Source: Deltaproteobacteria bacterium (GTDB lineage Bacteria > Desulfobacterota > DSM-4660 > Desulfatiglandales > HGW-15). Taken from it: 30,245 bases of DNA. The translations under genes were made by a program, and so were the position numbers. The stretch's first letter is position 1. Every line of letters starts with the position of its first letter. The stretch spans positions 2,163,918 through 2,194,162 of the forward strand of contig CP070840.1 of assembly GCA_020342025.1 (NCBI GenBank), written 5' to 3'. The notes under the pieces were generated by a model that saw only the letters and a program-made list of their open reading frames with translations, had not been told where the DNA came from and searched no databases. Below, piece after piece: positions 25,641 through 30,245 of this stretch.

Positions 25641-26690
25641 CTACCCTCTCCTTTCAGGCCTCAGACTCCGTACGGCCTCCCCTGCCCTCCACATTTCGGA
25701 ATTCTTCATCTCATCCAATTCTTTCTGGAGCCGCTCGCGATAGTCCGGCGCGCTGTTGGCTTCAAGGACAATCTGAGTCTCTTTTCCAGAAATAACACTT
25801 TCATACAGTTCGTCAAAGAGCGGGGCAACGATATCCCGGAACCGGTGGCGCCAATCCAGGGCACCTCTTTGGGCCGTTGTGCTGCAGTTGGCGTACATCC
25901 AGTCCATGCCGTTCTCGGCCACTAGGCGTATGAGACTCTGTGTGAGTTCCTCCACCGTCTCATTGAACGCCTCACTGGGGCTGTGCCCATGCTTCCTCAG
26001 TAGGTTATATTGGGCCTCCATGACACCAGCTAGACAACCCATGAGGACGCCCCTTTCTCCCACAAGATCACTGTGTACCTCCTTTTCAAATGTGGTGGGA
26101 AAGAGGTAGCCGGACCCGATACCAATCCCCACGGCAATGGTCCTTTCCTGCGCCCTCCCTGTGTGGTCTTGAAATACGGCATAGCTGGAGTTGATCCCAC
26201 TGCCTTCCAGAAAGTTGGTTCGAACGGTCCTCCCCGATCCTTTGGGCGCCACCAGTATCACATCCACGTTTTCTGGCGGAACAATACCGGTCTGATCCTT
26301 GTACACAATGGAAAATCCGTGGGAGAAATAGAGGGCATCACCCCCTTTGAGACAGGGTTTGATCTTCGGCCACACAGCCACCTGGCCGGCATCCGATAGG
26401 AGGTACTGGATGACGGACCCTCTTTCAGCGGCCTCTTCCACGGAGAAGAGAGTTTTGCCCGGTTCGAAGCCGTCATCCAAAGCCCTTTGCCAGGACGCAC
26501 CCCCTTCCCTTTGTCCCACAATCACGGGGATACCGTTATCTCTCATATTCAAGGCCTGGCCAGGCCCTTGTACGCCATAACCGAGCACTGCGACGACCTC
26601 GCCTTCAAGGATCTGCCTTGCTTTCTCGACAGGAAACTCCTCAGATGTAACCACATCCTCCACCACGCCACCAAAATCAATCTTTGCCAT
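25641..26690 (-). CDS. ilvC: Ketol-acid reductoisomerase
   Basis: IlvC converts acetolactate and acetohydroxybutyrate to dihydroxy acids with NAD(P)H and Mg2+, the second shared step to valine, leucine and isoleucine. 349 residues. Rossmann motif VAVLGYGVQGPGQALNMRDN (about 33-52), YFSHGFSI, VAPKGSGRTVR, then the helical domain with metal-binding acids in HSDLVGERGVLMG and the AFNETVEELTQSL segment. Ser/Thr-rich STTAQRGALDW fits the substrate site. AGGAGGAG lies just upstream of the ATG. A 370-base leader with attenuator-like structure separates it from ilvN. Confidence 0.95.
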   Translation of the reverse strand: MAKIDFGGVVEDVVTSEEFPVEKARQILEGEVVAVLGYGVQGPGQALNMRDNGIPVIVGQREGGASWQRALDDGFEPGKTLFSVEEAAERGSVIQYLLSDAGQVAVWPKIKPCLKGGDALYFSHGFSIVYKDQTGIVPPENVDVILVAPKGSGRTVRTNFLEGSGINSSYAVFQDHTGRAQERTIAVGIGIGSGYLFPTTFEKEVHSDLVGERGVLMGCLAGVMEAQYNLLRKHGHSPSEAFNETVEELTQSLIRLVAENGMDWMYANCSTTAQRGALDWRHRFRDIVAPLFDELYESVISGKETQIVLEANSAPDYRERLQKELDEMKNSEMWRAGEAVRSLRPERRG

Positions 26691-26757
26691 AAATCTCCTC
26701 CTAATCCTTCATTTTCATTAAATTTAGTCGTTTTTTTTCTTTCCCTTGTGAAAGGAC

Positions 26758-26822
26758 AAAAACCCAGTGCTACTGAGGCCAATTAAGCTTGGTTGCTTGA
26801 TATGCCTGCATCGCAGGCCTCA
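26758..26822 (-). promoter_or_regulatory. Attenuator-like terminator/antiterminator upstream of ilvC
   Basis: Reading the minus strand: TGAGGCC (26822-26816) can pair perfectly with GGCCTCA (26780-26774). The latter overlaps the 5' arm of a terminator hairpin CCTCAGT-AGC-ACTGGG (26778-26763) followed by TTTTT (26762-26758). A third hairpin GCCTGC-GAT-GCAGGC (26818-26804) uses part of the same upstream segment and so blocks the antiterminator. These are three mutually exclusive structures in the classic order. The terminator ends 67 bases before the ilvC ATG. Confidence 0.5.
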
Positions 26823-26826
26823 ATCC

Positions 26827-26880
26827 CTACCACGGAATTGAGAATGGAAAGGGGTTTTGAGGAAAAAAGAACATTTTCAT
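26827..26880 (-). CDS. Putative leader peptide MKMFFFPQNPFPFSIPW
   Basis: A 17-codon ORF with ATG preceded by AAAGGA. It has five Phe, four Pro and ends Ile-Pro-Trp-stop. Its stop codon lies four bases before the antiterminator segment, the position expected for ribosome-controlled attenuation. The Phe run recalls the enteric pheA leader rather than the Ile/Val/Leu-rich ilv leaders. The T-rich sequence is also one arm of a hairpin (26852-26896), which by itself would encode Phe, so the ORF may be accidental. Confidence 0.3.
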   Translation of the reverse strand: MKMFFFPQNPFPFSIPW

Positions 26881-26896
26881 TTTTCCTTTAAAACCC
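26852..26896. repeat. Long interrupted inverted repeat covering the leader ORF start
   Basis: GGGTTTT and AAAACCC, then GGAAAAA and TTTTTCC, form two 7-bp stem blocks with a small internal loop between them. On the minus strand the stem holds the AAAGGA and the ATG of the putative leader peptide. No U run follows, so it is probably not a terminator. Confidence 0.5.
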
Positions 26897-27015
26897 TCTT
26901 CCCAATCATATTAAGCAATTAAATTCTTTATTATGAATCTCCCTCTCCATATGCACTCAAGCGAGCCTCACAGCAATCCGCAAAGGAGCGCGTGCCAGAG
27001 AATAGGGAGAAAAGA

Positions 27016-27042
27016 GATCCTGTTGATCCTGTAAATCCTGTC
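27016..27042. repeat. Three 9-bp tandem repeats (GATCCTGTT type)
   Basis: GATCCTGTT, GATCCTGTA, AATCCTGTC follow one another, starting 18 bases beyond the ilvN stop. The rest of 26897-27060 shows no gene. I recall similar ATCCTGT triplets in spacers of environmental Proteobacteria but know no function. Confidence 0.5.
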
Positions 27043-27060
27043 AGAAAAAATGATCAGGGA

Positions 27061-27558
27061 CTATTTCTTTTCTCTGGGAAGGGCGATTGCCCCTGTCCTC
27101 GCTATTTCACTGATACCCATGGGTTTGAGCAGGTTTAGAAATGCTGAGACCTTGCCTTCATCTCCTGTAATCTCAACGATGTAGTATTGAGAGCCCGCAT
27201 CCACGACCCTGGAACGAAATATATCCACCGTTCTCAGGATTTCAGCGCGGTGCTCCGGCTTTGCCCTCACCTTGACGAGTGCCATCTCCCGTTGCACAAA
27301 GGCAGTGTCCGTAAAATCGATCACCTTGAGCACGTTAATGAGCTTGTTCAGCTGCTTCTTGATCTGCTCAACAATGGACATATCCCCTGTTGTCACCAGG
27401 GTAATGCGAGAGACGAGTGGGTCTGTTGTTTCAGCAACACAGAGACTCTCAATATTAAAACCCCGACCACTGAAAAGGCCCGCAATTCGCGAGAGCACCC
27501 CGGGTTGATTATCAACAAGAATAGATATGATGTGCTTTTTCGCTCCTTCATCTGTCAT
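27061..27558 (-). CDS. ilvN: Acetolactate synthase small (regulatory) subunit
   Basis: The small subunit activates IlvB and gives feedback inhibition by valine. 165 residues. N-terminal ACT domain (about 8-80): KHIISILVDNQPGVLSRIAG, LFSGRGFNIESL, TTDPLVSRITLVTTGD. The C-terminal ALS_ss_C domain (about 85-160) has MALVKVRA, EILRTVDIFRSRVVDAG, and YIVEITGDEGKVSAFL. The length matches the IlvH/IlvN family. GAGGGG lies ten bases before the ATG. It is 99 bases after ilvB, a gap mostly filled by a CACTTTAG-type array. Confidence 0.95.
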   Translation of the reverse strand: MTDEGAKKHIISILVDNQPGVLSRIAGLFSGRGFNIESLCVAETTDPLVSRITLVTTGDMSIVEQIKKQLNKLINVLKVIDFTDTAFVQREMALVKVRAKPEHRAEILRTVDIFRSRVVDAGSQYYIVEITGDEGKVSAFLNLLKPMGISEIARTGAIALPREKK

Positions 27559-27594
27559 GACTTAATAGCCCCTCTTTTATTCACTACTTTCGTA

Positions 27595-27656
27595 CACTTT
27601 AGTCACTTTAGCTCACTTTAGGCATTTCAAAATACTTTAGACATTTTAGAACACTT
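27595..27656. repeat. CACTTTAG-type tandem array, copy 4 (abuts the ilvB stop)
   Basis: Units in order: CACTTTAGT, CACTTTAGCT, CACTTTAGG, CATTTCAAAA, TACTTTAGA, CATTTTAGAA, CACTT. Lengths alternate exactly 9, 10, 9, 10, 9, 10, so the higher-order period is 19. One end is a single base from the ilvB stop codon (27658-27660). It is the longest copy in the window. Confidence 0.75.
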
Positions 27657-27657
27657 A

Positions 27658-29352
27658 TCAAACCAACAACATCTCTGTGATAGGCGCCCCCGCCGGCACC
27701 ATTGGATAGACACACTCTTCTGGTTCAACGACAAAGTCCATGATCACCGGCTTTTTGATGGAGAGGCCCTTCTTGAGAATGGGTTCCACCTCGTCAGGCC
27801 TTGTGGCCCGCAATCCCACGGCACCATAGGCCTCAGCCAGTTTTACGAAGTCCGGGCCATGATTCAGTTCAGTACAGGCATAGCACCGGTCAAAGAACAA
27901 TTCCTGCCACTGTCTCACCATCCCCAGATAGGAGTTGTTCAAGATGACTATTTTGACGGGGAGGTTGTACTGCGTCGCTGTGGCCATTTCCTGGATATTC
28001 ATCTGGATGCTTCCATCTCCCGCAATGTCCACCACCAGCCTGTCAGGATGTGCGATTTGAGCACCTATGGCTGCGGGTAACCCGAAACCCATGCAGCCCA
28101 ATCCGCCTGAAGTGATAAAGGCATTTGGACTGTCAAAGTGGTAATACTGGGCTGCCCACATCTGGTTCTGGCCCACTTCAGTGGTGATAATGGCACTCCC
28201 TTTGGTCAATTCATAGAGTTTTTCCACCACAAATTGAGGTTTGATGATCTCTTTTTGCTCATAGGCCAGGGGTTTGGTCGCCTTCCATTCCGCTATCTGA
28301 TTGAGCCATGACTTTCTCTTTTGTTTGAGATTGCCCATCTTTTCTTTGCTAAGCAAGCTGTTCAGTTTTCCAAGTGTAGTCTTGCAATCGCCCACAATGG
28401 GAATGGTAACCGGTATGTTTTTTCGGATTGAGGTGGGATCAATGTCAATGTGAATGATCTTGGCCTTTGGTGCAAAGGTGTCAGTCTTCCCAGTCACGCG
28501 ATCATCAAAACGGACCCCTACAGCGATCAGGAGATCACATTCTGCGGATGACATATTTGCTCGATATGTCCCATGCATCCCTATCATACCGAGCCATAAC
28601 GGATCCTTGGCAGGGAAAGCTCCAAGGCCCATGAGGGTGGCGGTGACAGGGGCATGGATGTTCCTGGCCAACTCGGTCAACTCTTTTGCCGCCCTCGAAA
28701 GGATGACACCTCCGCCTGCGAAGACTAAGGGCTTCTTCGCATCTTTGATTATCTTGACCGCCTTGGGCAGTTGCTTGACGTTCGGCTCGTAGGTGGGATT
28801 GTACGACTTGAGTCGCACGTCTTTCACCGGTTTGTAATTTGTGGTCGCTTGAACCACGTCCTTGGGCAGATCTATGAGGACCGGACCTGGACGCCCTGAT
28901 CGGGCAATATAGAATGCCTCTTTTATGGTTCTCGCCAGATCCTCCACACGTTGAACCAAGTAGTTGTGTTTGGTACATGGGCGTGTAATCCCCACAATAT
29001 CCACCTCTTGAAAGGCGTCATTTCCTATCAAATGACTGGGGACCTGCCCGGTGAGGACTACGATGGGAACCGAATCCATGTAGGCAGATGCGATACCGCT
29101 TACGGTGTTGGTGGCACCGGGTCCAGAGGTCACTAGGCATACCCCCACACCCCCCGATGCCCTCGCATAACCATCTGCCGCATGAACGGCACCCTGTTCA
29201 TGCCGAACCAGGATATGCCGTATGTCTGTCTTAACCAACTCATCATAGAGGTCAACGACCGCACCACCTGGATAACCAAATATGGTGTCAACCCCCTCCT
29301 CTTGCAATACCTTCATTAAGATCTGTGCGCCTGTTAAGTTAATGATGAACAC
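27658..29352 (-). CDS. ilvB: Acetolactate synthase large (catalytic) subunit
   Basis: IlvB condenses pyruvate with pyruvate or 2-ketobutyrate, the first shared step of branched-chain amino acid synthesis, using TPP, Mg2+ and FAD. 564 residues. The TPP-activating Glu is E52 ([16 protein letters not shown]). The TPP/Mg motif is [15 protein letters not shown] (GDG 445-447) to NN (472-473, [14 protein letters not shown]). The FAD region and the ending [14 protein letters not shown] are typical. The start is GTG at 29350-29352; AAAGGGG touches it directly, a poor spacing, but no better start exists and [20 protein letters not shown] is the family N-terminus. A 7-base tandem array lies just upstream. 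It leads ilvN and ilvC. Confidence 0.96.
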   Translation of the reverse strand: MFIINLTGAQILMKVLQEEGVDTIFGYPGGAVVDLYDELVKTDIRHILVRHEQGAVHAADGYARASGGVGVCLVTSGPGATNTVSGIASAYMDSVPIVVLTGQVPSHLIGNDAFQEVDIVGITRPCTKHNYLVQRVEDLARTIKEAFYIARSGRPGPVLIDLPKDVVQATTNYKPVKDVRLKSYNPTYEPNVKQLPKAVKIIKDAKKPLVFAGGGVILSRAAKELTELARNIHAPVTATLMGLGAFPAKDPLWLGMIGMHGTYRANMSSAECDLLIAVGVRFDDRVTGKTDTFAPKAKIIHIDIDPTSIRKNIPVTIPIVGDCKTTLGKLNSLLSKEKMGNLKQKRKSWLNQIAEWKATKPLAYEQKEIIKPQFVVEKLYELTKGSAIITTEVGQNQMWAAQYYHFDSPNAFITSGGLGCMGFGLPAAIGAQIAHPDRLVVDIAGDGSIQMNIQEMATATQYNLPVKIVILNNSYLGMVRQWQELFFDRCYACTELNHGPDFVKLAEAYGAVGLRATRPDEVEPILKKGLSIKKPVIMDFVVEPEECVYPMVPAGAPITEMLLV

Positions 29353-29366
29353 CCCCTTTACTGCAT

Positions 29367-29422
29367 AGTTATTAGTTATTCGTTATTAGTTATTGGTTAT
29401 TCGCTATTCGTTATTCGCTATT
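29367..29422. repeat. Eight 7-bp tandem repeats (NGYTATT) upstream of ilvB
   Basis: Units without interruption: AGTTATT, AGTTATT, CGTTATT, AGTTATT, GGTTATT, CGCTATT, CGTTATT, CGCTATT. Only positions 1 and 3 vary. The array begins 15 bases from the ilvB GTG, where the promoter or leader would be; on the minus strand it reads AATAACT/AATAACG. Confidence 0.85.
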
Positions 29423-29471
29423 CATCACCCGCCAGGCAGCTTTCTGAGAAACCCGTTGAATATCTTCTTAT

Positions 29472-29522
29472 GTCATTCCTGCGAAGCTTGTCCCCGACCC
29501 CGATCGGGGAGCAGGAATCCAG
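29472..29522. repeat. REP-like palindromic repeat
   Basis: GTCATTCCTGCGAAGC opens and GCAGGAATCCAG closes the element; ATTCCTGC (29475-29482) and GCAGGAAT (29511-29518) are perfect inverted arms. A nested CCCCGATCGGGG palindrome lies at 29498-29509. The GTCATTCC...GGAATCCAG form is a widespread dispersed repeat in Proteobacteria. No gene is seen in the 250-base 29353-29602 gap. Confidence 0.7.
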
Positions 29523-29602
29523 ATAAGGCTGAGCTTGGAGCATACCAAAGCAGAATTATTGAACGGTCACGAATTAGAAATTACTGAAAGGAGAGAAGCA
29601 GA

Positions 29603-29797
29603 ATGGGGAAAAAAGTTGTGATTGACGAAGAAGAGTGCACTGGATGCGAAAGTTGCGTTGAGCTCTGCCCGGATGTGTTTGAATTTGATGAAGCGGCAGA
29701 GAAAGCTCATGTCATTAAGCTCGAAGGAGGCGATGAAGGGTGCATTGAAGAGGCCATAGAGACTTGTCCTGTGGAATGCATTTCCTGGGAAGAATAG
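29603..29797 (+). CDS. [4Fe-4S] ferredoxin, Desulfovibrio type
   Basis: A 64-residue cytoplasmic electron carrier for low-potential anaerobic redox reactions. C12-x2-C15-x2-C18-x3-C22-P (CTGCESCVELCPDVFEF) and a distal C47...C55-P (GCIEEAIETCPVECI) match D. gigas ferredoxin. By that analogy C12, C15, C18 and C55 bind the cluster, and C22 with C47 may form a disulfide. C59 is extra. The acidic composition is typical. AAAGGAGAG lies seven bases before the ATG. Partner genes are not adjacent. Confidence 0.95.
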   Translation: MGKKVVIDEEECTGCESCVELCPDVFEFDEAAEKAHVIKLEGGDEGCIEEAIETCPVECISWEE

Positions 29798-29819
29798 ACC
29801 GGGGGCCAAACATTCGCCA

Positions 29820-30146
29820 TTGAGTGTCTTAGTGAGGCGAGGTTATGCGGACAGATATAGAAGAAGCAGGAGCGGGTCGGCAGCCAGGGTCGATTTCGCC
29901 TGGGCGGCGTATAATGCCGGGCCAGCAAAGATAAATCAGCTCCGCCGTGTGGCAAAACAGCGTGGTTTCGATCCGGACAAATGGTTTTTCAACGTGGAGA
30001 AAATCGCTTCAGAGCGAATCGGGCGGGAGACTGTTGAATATGTGGCCAATATCAATAAATATTACGTCGCGTACAAGCTTCAATACGAAGCAAACCAGCA
30101 GAGGAAGACAAAGTTGAAATCACTTGGGGGTACTCCAAGACACTGA
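29820..30146 (+). pseudogene. Lytic transglycosylase (MltF/SLT-like) 3' fragment
   Basis: From about 29892 the frame reads DFAWAAYNAGPAKINQL, GFDPDKWFFNVEKIASERIG and RETVEYVANINKYYVAYKL, the C-terminal part of an SLT-domain lytic transglycosylase that cleaves murein glycan strands. The catalytic Glu region and the whole N-terminal part are missing. The preceding 24 codons are Arg/Ser-rich and unlike the family. There is no ribosome binding site for a start near 29820. This is most likely a truncated relic; the remaining bases to 30245 show nothing. Confidence 0.7.
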
Positions 30147-30245
30147 TCTGATGGGACATATCGCACCATTTCTGAAGATGTGAGCCTTTATACTTATACT
30201 GTTTCAGTACTTTCAAAGAAATCAGCTTAGCACTTACTATGTTAC

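Noticed and set aside
26691..27060. T-box leader before ilvC
   Set aside because: No T-box core motif (AGGGUGG...GCG type) seen; the structure fits a ribosome-controlled attenuator better.
5426..29422. CRISPR-like reading of the tandem arrays
   Set aside because: Units are 7-10 bases with no unique spacers between them, and no cas genes are present.

Overview
The window reads as chromosomal DNA from an anaerobic, Gram-negative Desulfobacterota-type bacterium (formerly Deltaproteobacteria). Three things suggest this. There is a small ferredoxin with the cysteine layout of Desulfovibrio gigas ferredoxin. There is a complete Mla outer-membrane lipid transport operon, so the cell has two membranes. 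The dihydroxy-acid dehydratase lacks the third cysteine of the oxygen-stable type. The lineage is inferred from gene content and style, not from a marker gene. No rRNA, tRNA, CRISPR array or intact insertion sequence is visible.

Layout from left to right. 1-1518: 3' part of a large AAA-ATPase/TPR signalling protein. 1978-3024: a double-length cobalamin adenosyltransferase whose N-terminal copy has lost its ATP-binding motifs. 3280-7139 (minus): mlaE-mlaF-mlaD-mlaC-mlaA. 7410-11898 (minus): ftsH-folP-coaX-ldcA housekeeping run. 12211-18132 (plus): iron-containing alcohol dehydrogenase, DegT-type aminotransferase, NAD synthase, ilvD. 18249-19478 (minus): DUF481 outer-membrane protein, next to a dienelactone hydrolase remnant. 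19713-25001 (minus): arylsulfotransferase-like protein, GntR/FCD regulator and a three-part TctCBA transporter, probably one uptake/catabolic unit. 25316-25576: small membrane protein. 25641-29352 (minus): ilvB-ilvN-ilvC. 29603-30146: ferredoxin and a lytic transglycosylase fragment.

Branched-chain amino acid synthesis is nearly complete here: IlvBN, IlvC and IlvD supply acetolactate synthase, reductoisomerase and dehydratase. They sit in two separate places on opposite strands. The 370-base gap between ilvN and ilvC has the parts of a transcription attenuator: a 17-codon Phe/Pro-rich leader ORF, a 7-bp antiterminator pairing just after its stop codon, and an overlapping terminator hairpin with a U tract.

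The other notable feature is the spacers. Many are filled with short degenerate tandem repeats of different kinds. The most distinctive has a CACTTTAG core with units of 9 and 10 bases that mostly alternate. It occurs in four spacers, always reading CACTTTAG on the plus strand, and in three of them it touches a stop or start codon. Other spacers hold a 7-base array, a 9-base triplet, an 83-bp inverted-repeat element and a REP-like palindrome. Two gene remnants (dienelactone hydrolase, lytic transglycosylase) mark old rearrangement points.
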